This document shows, one piece after another, positions 1 to 11,780 of a stretch of DNA of 64,000 nt. A program made the position numbers and the translations under genes. Under the pieces are notes generated by a model, which had not been told where the DNA came from, searched no databases, and was given only the letters and a program-made list of their open reading frames with translations. Source of the stretch: Ricinus communis (lineage: Eukaryota; Streptophyta; Magnoliopsida; Malpighiales; Euphorbiaceae); contig NC_063260.1 of the NCBI RefSeq assembly GCF_019578655.1, forward strand, positions 31,272,888 to 31,336,887. Reading direction: 5' to 3'. The first letter of the stretch is position 1. Every line of letters begins with the position of its first letter.

Positions 1-10
1 TCTATCGTAG

Positions 11-1608
11 ATGACAGCAGAATTCCAAGTCCCTTCACCATTGGTTCCAACCCGTGAAAATTACTTTGTGAGGTACTGTAAGCAGCATGTAGATGGAACT
101 TGGGCAGTGGTTGATGTTTCCTTAGACAATTTACGGCCTAGTCCAATAGCAAGGAGTAGAAGAAGGCTATCAGGTTGTGTGATTCAAGACTTGCCAAATG
201 GTTACTCAAAGGTAGCAATTAGATTTCCAATCAGGCTAAATTACTACTTTCACTAGTAGATTGCTCACTTTTACGATGAATAGGCTGGTAACTATGATCT
301 GGTGATGTTCGTGTAGGTGACATGGATAGAGCACATCGAAGTGGATGATAGATCTGTCCACAGTTTATACAGGCCACTAATTAATTCGGGTTTAGCTTTC
401 GGTGCAAAACGTTGGGTGGCTATCTTAGATCGACAATGCGAACGTCTGGCAAGTTCCATGGCGATCAATATTCCAGCAGGAGATTTATGTGGTATTATGA
501 TCAATCTTAATTTCTCTTTAGCACAGAGACAAGAAGGTCTACTCTACTAGAGAATCTTGACTCTTGATTTTCTTGGACAGTGATTACCAGCCCAGAAGGG
601 AGGAAGAGTATGTTGAAGCTAGCTGAAAGAATGGTAATGAGCTTTTGCTCCGGTGTTGGTGCTTCAACTGCACACGCGTGGACAACGTTATCTGCAACAG
701 GTTCTGATGATGTAAGGGTCATGACTAGAAAGAGTATGGATGATCCAGGCAGGCCTCCTGGTATTGTGCTTTGCGCTGCAACTTCTTTCTGGCTTCCAGT
801 TCCTCCGAAGAGAGTATTTCAGTTCCTAAGTGATGAGAACCATCGAAGTGAGGTATATTAAACATTTGCATTTTTTGTCTTGTAGAGTAGCAAAAAGACT
901 TGAATTAATATATACAACGAAAATGAAACTTTGAGTCTTAATGCTAATGGTGCAATCATTTTATAAATATGTTCGTTAAAGAGTATAAATTATACAAGCA
1001 CTATCCAGAAAGCCTCAAGCACTAAGCTGTCCTGAAAACACTTACAGTGGGATATCCTTTCAAACGGTGGTCAAGTCGAGGAAATGGCTCACATTGCTAA
1101 TGGGCGCGATCCGGGAAACTGTGTATCTTTACTCCGTGTCATTGTAAGTTGCAGAAATTATGTGTATGAGTGTTTGTGCATATATCTGCTTCCAAATTAG
1201 TTAGTATCCCTGATACTGTACGCATCAAACTTCGTATTGTAGAGTGCAAATTCAAGTCAAAGCAACATGCTGACACTACAAGAGAGCTGCACCGACTCCA
1301 CTGGCTCATATGTTATCTATGCACCAGTGGATATTGCTGCCATGAATATAGTCCTGAGCGGTGGGGATCCAGATTATGTTGCTCTACTTCCTTCAGGTTT
1401 TGCTATACTTCCTGATGGACCTGGATTCAGCCCTGGAATAATTCTTGATGTTGGGTCCGGCGGTGCTCTTGTCACTGTTGCATTTCAAATCCTGGTGGAT
1501 TCAATTCCAACTGCAAAACTCTCTCTTGGATCAGTGGCGACAGTGAACAATCTAATTAAGTGCACAGTTGAAAGGATCAAAGCAGCAGTTACATGCGAGA
1601 CTGCATGA
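11..1608 (+). CDS. HD-ZIP class IV homeobox-leucine zipper protein, 3' part only
   Basis: Coding exons read as 11-211, 317-491, 581-852, 1048-1143 and 1243-1608, with phases that fit and a TGA stop; 369 residues are visible. Bases 1-10 are the end of an intron, so the homeodomain and leucine zipper lie outside the window. What is seen is the START lipid-binding region (motifs [40 protein letters not shown]) and the family's conserved C-terminal region ([57 protein letters not shown]). These match the ATML1/PDF2/HDG2 branch, nuclear transcription factors that specify epidermal cells and act on cuticle, trichome or stomatal genes. Which member it is cannot be settled without the N-terminus. No break or in-frame stop is present in the visible part. 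Confidence 0.9.
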
Positions 1609-2008
1609 TCGAAAGGCCTATCTTCCGGTGAGTAAATTTGTGCTTTTCTTTTACAAGATATAAGGGTTTTCTTTTTTAACCATAACTAGATAGAAGGTTA
1701 ATGTGAGTAAATTTTGTTATACTATACCAGTAATCACTATGAATTCTATGAAGGTCACAAAATTTCATGTTTTAACGCTAACTTTGAGTTTTTATTTCGT
1801 TTCAATTCGATAATTTGACTGACTTTTATGTACAAATTGGAGTTTTTGCCAATTCGAAAATTTTCTCTCATTAATTGTAGAGTTCTGCTACCTTTCGTTA
1901 TAATGAAATTGACATTAACATTTGTTGTATGATTAACCCTATTTCTTTGTCCCAAGAAAAGTAAAGAAATAAAAAAAGGATTAACCCTATTTCTTCGTCA
2001 TTGCAGGG

Positions 2009-2011
<3 letters not shown>

Positions 2012-2040
<29 letters not shown>
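2012..2040. repeat. AT dinucleotide microsatellite
   Basis: About 14 uninterrupted AT units in the spacer downstream of the HD-ZIP gene. It is a likely length-polymorphic marker with no coding role. Confidence 0.9.
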
Positions 2041-2041
<1 letters not shown>

Positions 2042-5000
2042 CGAGGGAAAAAATGCAAAAAAAGACCAGATGATTCAGAAAATTTAATGAAAGAAGTCAA
2101 GAACGCACCTCACATGATCCTTGCCTCGTGGTGTTTTAACATGGCGAAAGGCAATTCATCACCCTGCCAGGGTTATAGGTTCGGGCATTGACTTTGGCTT
2201 CTCAAAGATGAAAGTGGAGTCAGTTCTAATATGGTTGTTTTCTGTATTGTTTTAGGATTAGGGTTAGGGTTAATGAGGTAGGACTAGAGGCAACTTAATT
2301 ATCTAATTTGTACTTCTCTCATCTCTCTCTTTTCAAACAAAGGCATTAGTAGACTGCTTGTCATTCTAATTAACAAGCTTTCCTTTTCTTGCTTTTTTTT
2401 TTTTCTCTAAATATTGTTTTGCTCTTGTTTTACTTTATTTAATTCGGATTCTTTTTCCATTGATTGTGATTCCGAGAGGGCGGTGCTGTGAATTAATCTC
2501 TCTAACTCTAAAGATAATAATGAATTCAAAAATTCACTTTAACCCGTAAATAAACAGCAATAAAATCTTCCAATTTGGATTACCCTAAAAAATATTTTCT
2601 TATATAATAATATTTTTTATTTATTTTTAAAAATATATATTATACCATAGTTAATATATTGCTGTATTATTATTTTATCTTTTTAATTTTATTTTTATAA
2701 TAGAAATATTAATGTATTTTATCTATGGTTGAAGGGTTAAAAAAAATGTAAAAAAATAAGAAAATAGAAAATTAATAGGAAGTTAGGAATTAACTGTAAA
2801 TAAAGTTATTTTTTAAAGATGTAATATGCATGCACATTAAACATGTAACTTATCTCAAAATACTAAAAATGACATAAAAGGAAATAGGATAAAACTTTTG
2901 TCAACTTAATATATGGGATAGGATGAGAGATACTATTATTTATTGGAATAGGCATATATTTTCGAAATACCTCAATTAAAAGGATAATAAATAATTTCTA
3001 AAAAAAAAAAAAGAAATAGTTAAAGGTTAAATTTTAAAAACTTCAAAAGTTCTTTAAACTGACAAAACTAGCTTGACTCTGGCCAATTCAACTCCTCCCC
3101 GGGAGCAATCAAGAAATATATATTGTGGAGGGAAAGGCTGGTAATTTGCGAACAGTATTTATGCTCATGAAAAGAAAAATAATCTCAAGATTAAAATCTA
3201 AGCTTAAAGAGTTGCCCGCATCCCAATATCTGAGAATCCTGAGACATTTCTGGCTTCTGCCATATCTTTGGTTCTAGTTACTTTCTATGTTTCTCCTGAC
3301 AATCTAAAGTACTAATAGCCACTTTGGATCTGAAAATAGACAGCTTGCATTGTCTGCTACTCAGATGTTTATTTCATTTGTTTACTCAAACACAGTACAG
3401 GTAACAGGTCTAATAAAAACTGAAAAATTGGGGCCTAAAAGGGAAAAATGTTAAAATAATGCCACCAGCTGATAACAATTAAGCCACATTTACCTCGATT
3501 GAGTAAAGCAGCTCAGAATTTATTTCACCATCTTAAGATCCTACCACACTGAAATTATAGCCTCCAATAAAGTCATGCTTTCATGAATTAATAATATGCA
3601 ATTCAATGGATTGGAATGACTATTCTAGATTTCCAGATATGGAGGACCACAGTTATATATTGTCTTTGCTGCCCAGCACCACATTGTTTAATTCTGTAGT
3701 AATGGCGTAAACTCTTGCAAAATTTAATGGTGGAAGAACAGATGAAGATAACTTAAAAAAGAATTACGTTCATTTAAGTAATTCTCAGTTCATTGTTAAT
3801 TAATTAAAAGAAAATGTGATGGTTCTAAGTAATAGACGACTATAAAAGAGGTATAGCAAAGAAAATATATGTAGCTCTCTTCATACAAAGAATCAATAAT
3901 TCATAAGGCGAAATGATTAAAACGAAAAATCAACTGTATATCCAAAGAGAAAGAAAGGAAACAATGCTTACCTTATTGAAGAAAGATCGATGTTTGGAAA
4001 CAATTAAGATGATGTCATAACAGCAGAGTAAGTGACTGCTGAGTAGACTATTAAAAATGCGTATTTCAGTATCCATTGAATTTTTGGGGAGCATACATAG
4101 AGAGAGAAGTGCAATTCGGTTTCTGTGTAAGTACCACATTCAAGTTAACAATGAAATGGAGCCAATCATGCATTTGTGGCATTGCCTAAAAGTTGAAGAA
4201 GAAAGGGAAAAAGATAAAAACAGAAAAGCTGGTTTCTTGTCATTGGATTCATGTGAGAATTTAAGCTTGTTAGGTTAATGTACTTGAGCCTTTTTATAAG
4301 GAAAAGCAGACAGTGGTTAGGAGTTATTTATTACTTTACTTGCAACAGTTTTAAAAGAAGAAGAAAATAAAATTAAATAGAGTTTACCCTAATAGGCAGG
4401 TGGGCTTTAAATAGAGTTTATTTTGGTTTATGAGCTCAATTACTCTTATCACCCACCTCAACTTTATCCATAAGGACAACATACTTTTCATTTAAACCCT
4501 TCCAAATTTATATTTCAGAAAACCCAATTATCTTTTTGTCAAGAATATTATATATTTATTTGAAACCGTCTAATAAGTTTGGTCCCCCCGCAAATAATAT
4601 AAATGAAAGTTTATATATTTTAAAAAACGGACCAAACTTATGCAGGCCTAGTCAGAAATTGGCACGAGGAATTGCAACTCGTCCCAAAAAGTGACCTTCA
4701 AAACCAAGCCTTTTATTGCTGCTTTTAATCATATCATTCACTGAACCCTTTTTAACAATTTCCCATAAGTTCAACTTAACTTGGTTTAATAAAATTCTTA
4801 ATTTCCCATAAATCCAAAATTTTATTTTTATTCAAAATCACGAACAAGGGGTAATCCCCTCCCTTTATTTCCATGTCATCCTAACATGTCACTGTAATGC
4901 CAGCCTCTGGTCCACTTCAGTAATGGGGCACATGCATTCTTCTCCACACAACACAACTATGCTTCATAGCTGGCCAAACTATGCTCCAGCTTTTAGAATC

Positions 5001-5084
5001 CACATATCGTTTTCTAGTCACAGTTCCGGTCACGGGCACAATCTTTTGTCTTTATTTAATGTAGGTTACCTTCCATATAATAAA

Positions 5085-5200
5085 CTCGGTAAATGCTTAA
5101 TATATATTAATTAATTTTATATAATAAAATATCTAATATCAAAATATAAAATACTCATAAATAAGTGTCATTTTTTTATTGATTGTAATATATGAATCAA
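5085..5200 (-). repeat. copy of dispersed AT-rich repeat (family A)
   Basis: On the minus strand this stretch reads AAATGACACTTATTTATGAG followed by TATTTTATATTTTGATATTA and a TATTATATAAAATTAATTAA tract. The same order of blocks recurs at 45993-46110, 46215-46322, 47850-47975 and 51437-51560. Ends are approximate, because the copies are diverged and AT-rich. Confidence 0.5.
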
Positions 5201-5580
5201 GTTTATTTAATATATTTTTTTCTTTCTACAAGGGTGGTCAATACGTCACCGAATACTTTTATTTTTATTTTTAATAATAATAATAATAATAATAACTAAT
5301 AAAATAACCTTTCTTAGAACAAATTGGGATTATATTAGATGTACCCAGGCTAATTGCAATTGCAACCGCAATCAATAAAAAAATAACACGTAATACAAAC
5401 ATGTGTTTTGTACTATAAAATTCTATGAAATTTCTTAATCAAAATGGCAGCAAGTAAAGCAGATACATCAGCCACCACTACTATTCCTGTGTCCGATAAC
5501 TTTCTTTAAGAAACGTGCTTATTGTTTCTCCACTTTCCTATGAAACTTGATAAACAGGAAGGGCTTTAACTTTTGAATCC

Positions 5581-5590
5581 TATATATAAA
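5581..5590 (+). promoter_or_regulatory. TATA box of the tryptophan synthase beta gene
   Basis: TATATATAAA lies about 120 bp upstream of the ATG at 5705, which would give a 5' UTR of roughly 90 nt. This is inferred from sequence only. Confidence 0.5.
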
Positions 5591-5704
5591 AGCACATCCA
5601 ATGTCTCAACAAGATCTATCATAACATTATACACACAAATAAACCTTCTCTTAATTATCTGTGATCTGTTTATACAGTCATACACACACACAAATTGTAC
5701 CTTT

Positions 5705-7581
5705 ATGGATATAAGTTGCAGTATCCAAACCTCTTTCTTTAATGGTAAACTGCAAAATTTACGGTCAGCTGTTCGTTATGTGGCAGCTCAGAGAAGAACT
5801 GCAAATATCCGTGTAGTTTGTGCTAAAACTTTAACAAGTGAAAATCCCAACTCCAGTAAATTGGATGTTGTAAAGCCAAAGATAAAGATCCTAGTTCCAA
5901 ATAATTTACCACTACCCAGCCCCGGAAAATTTGGGAGGTTTGGAGGCAAGTTCGTGCCTGAGACTCTCATTACGTGCTTGAGGGATCTTGAAGCTGTATT
6001 CAATTCTGTTTTAAAAGACCCTGAATTTCAGGTTTGTTAAATAAACCATAATAAAGCTATCTTCAACTTTGCATGGGTTAAATATTTCTTTTACTTTAAA
6101 GTGCTTCCATATAAAAAGTTTTATGTAACGCATGCATGCATGTAGGAGGAGCTTGCGACAGCACTAAGAGACTACGTGGGGAGGGAGACTCCGCTGTATT
6201 ACGCAGAGAGGCTCACGAATCACTACAAGAATGAAAAAGGAGAAGGACCTGAAATTTACTTGAAGAGAGAAGATCTTAACCATACAGGAGCTCATAAATT
6301 GAACAACGCAATTGCTCAGGCGATGATTGCCAAACGTATGGGCATGGAAACTGTTGTGGCGGCCACTGGTGCCGGTCAACATGGCGTTGCGACTGCTGCT
6401 GCATGTGCTAAGCTTTCTTTGCAGTGTACTGTTTTCATGGGTACTTCGGATATGGAAAGGCAATCCTCAAACGTACTCCTGATGAAACTTTTGGGCGCTG
6501 AGGTATCTCTTTACTTCAGATTTTATGGATTCCTTTCATGGGTACTTCAGATTTCATATACTTTAATCTCGTGCTATTAAGAAAAGGTTTTATTTCTTAA
6601 TTTTCTCAAAATGAAGTCAATTTCTTTTCCAGTATGGTTAAGACTCTTTTCCAGTTTTCATTATAGTTGATTAATTGGTTAATTGTCTTTTAGGTTAAAG
6701 CAGTGGCAGGAAATTTTAAGGATGCAAGCTCAGAAGCAATAAGAGAATGGGTAGGGAATTTACAGACGAGCTACTACTTGGCAGGGACTGTAGTGGGTCC
6801 TCATCCAAGTCCAAGCATGGTCCGGGAGTTTCAGTCTGTAATAGGAAAGGAAACAAGAAGGCAAGCAATGGAGAAATGGGGTGGGAAGCCAGATGTACTG
6901 GTAGCATGTGTAGGGAGTGGGTCAAATGCATTAGGGTTGTTCAACGAATTCATAGGAGATGAAGATGTGAGATTGATAGGTGTTGAGGCTGCTGGATTTG
7001 GTTTAAACAGTGGGAAACACGCAGCAACTTTAGCTAAAGGAGAAGTGGGTGTGTATCATGGAGCTATGAGTTATTTGTTGCAAGATGAGGAAGGTCAAAT
7101 TATAGGTCCATATTCTATTGGCGTGGGGTAAGTATTTGTACCAAGGGAATTCACAACCGGGCACCAGTTTTTTATTTCCTATTATCGTAGTGTTACTAAT
7201 TAGTTGACTGATTGTCATGTTATAGGTTGGAATATCCAGGAGTTAGTCCAGAATTGAGCTTCCTTAAAGAAATAGAACGTGCGGAATTTTATTCTGCTAC
7301 CGACGAAGAAGCTATAAATGGTATATACTGAAAAGATGAATGCATGCCAATTGTAAAAAGGAATTATACAGACTGATGTAAAATGGCTTGTCTTGCTTGC
7401 AGCATACCAGAGGCTGTGTAAATTGGAAGGTATAATTCCAGCTTTGGAGGCTTCTCATGCACTCGCATTTCTGGAGAAACTTTGTCCTAATTTATCCAAT
7501 GGCACCAAAGTCATTGTCAGCTGTAGCGGTCGTGGGGATAAAGATGCTGCCACAGTCTTAAACTACAAGCAAGACTCATAA
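5705..7581 (+). CDS. tryptophan synthase beta subunit-like protein, plastid, divergent
   Basis: Exons 5705-6031, 6146-6502, 6694-7127, 7226-7320 and 7403-7581 give 463 residues, the usual length of plant TSB. Residues 1 to about 65 look like a plastid transit peptide. The mature part keeps [11 protein letters not shown], the PLP lysine (K160 in HTGAHK), [10 protein letters not shown], the MERQ arginine, [13 protein letters not shown] and SGRGDKD. The family makes tryptophan from indole and serine with the TrpA partner.

Several key positions differ. The catalytic glutamate (E109 in enteric TrpB) is alanine here (A182, codon 6362-6364). Three residues are missing from the COMM-domain segment (around bacterial 160-166). 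The phosphate loop reads GSGSNA instead of GGGSNA (S303). Aspartate 305 is glutamate (E375). Reading frame and splice sites are intact, so this looks like a functioning but altered paralogue, not a pseudogene. A normal TSB copy elsewhere in the genome is expected. Confidence 0.93.
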
Positions 7582-10500
7582 ATAGGCGTACCCAGTAATT
7601 ATTATTATTATTTATTTATACATATAATTGGTATTATGCGGAAATTAAAATAACTGGGCCTAAGACGATGTGCCTATATTTTATGTCTTACCCATTTTAC
7701 TTATGCTAATTATGATATCTGCTCATAATGATTGAAACAATCACGCAGAAGAGATATTTTTCCATCGATATGAAAGGTGGATGTACGGATGAAGATAACT
7801 ATACACTATAAACTCCAAAGGAATCTCTTTAAGTTTCTGGGTCCATCCTGTCGCCTGATTTTATTTGATTAAATTGTCCTTATGTTCATTATATTTATCC
7901 ATGTCACCATGGGAAATAAGAAACGTGACAAATGTGATATTTGCATTTATATATTTTTCAGAAAATTCTTATTTAAGTGTATAAAACTGATAGATAATTT
8001 ATTTATATTTATTAATTCTAAAATATTTAATAATGTATAAATAATATAATAGAAATCTGTTCTAATCTAATTAAAATTTTAAAATTAAGTCTTTTTATAT
8101 AAATTTGATGGAAATTAAAATCAGCCATTTTGTCGGCAGAGCTGTGTGTCACGTGAGTTTTGTTACACCAGTCCAAAGTATTCTGGAGAATTCCGCGTTA
8201 CTCTAACACTTTCCGCAAAAAAATTTGAATCTGAAACTCCATAGTTTGACATGTGGTAGTTTTTTGTGAAAGATTCTTATCTTAGAATCAGTCGTTTTCA
8301 TCCAATCAGTAAATTTTGGCCACAATCTCTTGAAACAAACATTGTCCTTTTATCAACCATATGAAATGGACTACACTTATTGCCTAAGCAGAATTTCTTG
8401 CCAAACTCGCTTAATTAATCTCGTACGACCGAGTGGGCCAGCAGATATACGATGTAAGGTCGGAAATTTCTTTTTTCCAGATACCCCAAAATAAAGAAAA
8501 AATGTTTTCAACCTCAATTTTTGTTTTATATTATTTTTTTAATTTTATAAATTATTCTACAAAAATAAAATGAACTGAGATTTTTTTCTAAAAGAAGGTT
8601 TGAAAATAATAATTTAAAAAATTAAAGTAAATTAATAATATTAAATAAAAAAAATTAAATCAATTTTTTAACACCCAACGTCAATTTCAAATACACCCAT
8701 AGAAAAGCTATTTTTTCTTTTTAGATTTATTTTAACGATTAAAAAATCACACACAATGTTAACTTTATCTTTAACGATCAAATAATAACTTTATTTTCTA
8801 ATTGAACAATAGTTCTTTATTTTAAAATAATAATATAATTAATCTAATTAATATTTTTTTTTTATATTATCCCAGCTCTTTCATGAATAGGTTTCACACA
8901 TTATTTGTTCACTAAATAACCTCATTAAAAATTCATATAAATTCACATAAAAGGAAAACTTCTGTTATGTGTGATCTAATTCTTTATTTTTAGCCAGCAT
9001 AAAAGGGAAAATAACAATGATTCACTATAAGAGATTAAACATTAACTCTTTTATTTTTAATAAAAGAATTTCGTACTTAAAAAGGATTAAGAAAATATTT
9101 TAGTGTTAAATATTTTTGATCCTAAATTAACCACCGTTACAGTATTTATGAAAGGAAAATGTTTTTCAGTAAAAATGATATTTTTAACTTTTTAAAGATA
9201 TTTATGAAAGAATCCATAATATTAATTAACACAGAAACACTAAAGTTTCTAAATCAAATCGAAATTAAAGAACAAAAGAATCTGAACCAAAGATGTTGAA
9301 ATATCAAACTAGATGGATGAATCAAGTTTCTAAATCTATATCTCCATCTATCCACAGGTGATCTTCTACCTATTGTGCATGTACATCCCTCTATATTTTT
9401 CATTCTATATTACTTGAAGCTTCTTGTCTGCTAATAATGGCATCAAACCTGAATTTTACAATCAAGATTTTCCCAGCGCTCATTCTCTCATTTCAACTTT
9501 CACCACGTGTTAAGTCAGATTTTCATAGTCTGGAAAAGGTGTTGTTGATTACAGCAGAAATTCCTTTGCCCTGTAAGACGTCAGCGTACAAAGAATAATT
9601 CAAAACATAAGATGCCATATTATCTCGTGTCAATTAGAATTTTGGCTGTTCGTAATTCTCAACAGAATGTTTGAATCCTTACAATCAGAAGCACCTTTAA
9701 GACCATCTCTACCTCAGTTAACTCTGACATAGGCATTTACCAAATGGAGCAGTTAAGAAGACATTATCGAATTAAAAACCTTACAAGCGTCTGGAGGGCC
9801 AAAGACCACCAATTTTCATTTACTGCACTCTCAATATCATGCAGGAAAGTTCAGTACATATCTCTATAGCATGTCAAAGGTCAAATTGGACTGGAAAGGA
9901 AAAAAGTAAAAAGAACTCACTCAATCATGGAAACAAGTAACTACATGAGTTACGACTAACAAGTCGAGCTACTCAGAATTAAATAAAAAACAATAATTGT
10001 GCACATCCAAGAAACTTCATCAACAAACTTAAATTGTTACATCACTGAGCCAAGGAAAAACCACAAAAATGTTCAAAAGGGAAAAGGTTCTCAATTGCGC
10101 TTTTGCTGCCGCAAAATTATCAATTTAGATGAGAACTGAAGCATGAATCCTCAAAACAGAATCCGCTTGTGGAAGCTAGACCGCTCATTATAATCCTGCA
10201 CAAAACAGGCAGCAACACATATCGCAGAAACTCCTCCAAGGAGTAAATATTGCATCAGAGCTAAGTTCACCATATCAAGTTTCTCCTTTTTTTTTTATTT
10301 TTCCTTTTTCATATTTAAGAACCTAATATCTACTGATAAAAATATTTTCTTCTGGTTTTCGAAGTGAAAAAAAGTCCTGAATATTCCTTGAGATGTTTTG
10401 ACAGCAAAAGCAGTATCACAGAAGAGAATTTTGTAACCTTTGCTGCAAGAATGCATGGTACAGATGCAAACTATACATGTACATGTTTCTAGCATAAAGC

Positions 10501-10607
10501 CAAAGTATTGCGAGATTGATCACTAATATAAAAATAAGCAGAGCATACAACCAATATGATTAAACTCATACTAAGTTACAGAAGACTCGGAAGCTGATCT
10601 AATATAC
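7582..10607. other. intergenic spacer between convergent genes
   Basis: The tryptophan synthase-like gene (+) and the PCFS4-like gene (-) converge on this spacer. Most of 7,900-9,300 is very AT-rich. The part from about 10,130 to 10,607 is less AT-rich and adjoins the PCFS4 stop codon, so it may be its 3' UTR. The open frame at 10295-10495 has no recognisable motif. No RNA gene was recognised. Confidence 0.55.
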
Positions 10608-11736
10608 TTAACTCCGCATTCGTTTTCTCTGACTAGCCTCTTCAGTGTCAGGCTGCAGACAAGTAGAAAATATGTCAGAAGTAGAGAAACTATATCTCAG
10701 TTTGTACCAGAAAAGCCACAAATGAAAAGCAAAGAACTGTGGACATAGATAGTTCTTCGAGTAGAAATTCAACTTAGGCATATGTCAACATGGCTGCACA
10801 CCTATAAAATGAACGCATAATATTGAAACATGTCTAACTCAACTAAACCCTATCTCGAGCAACAAACCATATGCATGCTTTAAGATTCATTAATGAGTTT
10901 TCTAAAGCTAAAAAACAACACCTATATTGACAAGCAAAATGTCTGCATCTACAAGGCATGCAGGTGAGCATCGTGAGGGTGTGCATCTGAATTCATATGT
11001 CCTGTTGCTCTACATGCCAAAAATCATCGAGATGCTTTCTAATGTATGGATTAAATAAACAGTTGCATCTAGATGACAAGAAATCATAACTAAATCTCTA
11101 AAATAAAAGCATAAAGATATTGATCAGAAATGCATACCCCTTCATTAGATCTAATATCTTCAGGTGGAGCCACACTAGACTCTGACCTGCATTTAGCATG
11201 TACTATAGGGCCCAACTGGGACCTATCCATGCTCGCTGTTGACCCACTGGGTGCATTCAGATAGACAGCCCCTTTATACATCCATTCCTCAGTTTCATCA
11301 CTGTAAAAATCATCAAAAGGCTCTCCACATAATGCGCATGCATTCTGCTCTTCATCAGCAGGAACAGCCATCTCTTCATCATCCTTCTTCTCCACAACAG
11401 CCTCAGTAGGTAAAAAACCAGGAACTGCATCAGTTCCCAATGCCTCAGCCCCTCTGAGCCACATAGTTGCACTAACAAACCACTTGCGAGAAGGTTTCTG
11501 TTTACGGTTCTTAGACATTCGGTTCCTAGTAACATGCCAATCCATGTGACTGCTATGATCTTCTTGACACTTAAATCTAAGGCCACATGTTGTGCACTGC
11601 CGAGGGAGATCAGCATACAAGGCGCTAATTGCAGACTCATGCCGCACCTTAAGAAGGTCAGCATTGAACTCGAGCCCCACAGAATCCTACAAATTGTGCC
11701 ACATGGTTGAGATGCAAACTTATAATGCATCTATTC

Positions 11737-11780
<44 letters not shown>

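Larger units (their letters stand above)
1609..5580. other. intergenic spacer, AT-rich
   Basis: No supported gene. It begins with the 3' flank of the HD-ZIP gene and includes an AT microsatellite (2012-2040), a short telomere-like stretch near 2254-2275 (two or three TTAGGGT units), a run of TAA triplets at about 5271-5294 and one copy of a dispersed AT-rich repeat near 5085-5200. Short open frames at 3930-4139, 4057-4278 and 4923-5114 have no recognisable motif and base composition like the surrounding spacer. Confidence 0.6.

Noticed and set aside
2121..2190. tRNA-Gly-like text (TCACCCTGCCA and GGTTCGGGC) downstream of the HD-ZIP gene
   Set aside because: The acceptor and D stems do not pair and the T-loop is not canonical, so it is at most a chance or decayed resemblance.
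2254..2275. Interstitial telomere repeat
   Set aside because: Only two or three TTAGGGT-like units, far too few to call a telomeric tract.
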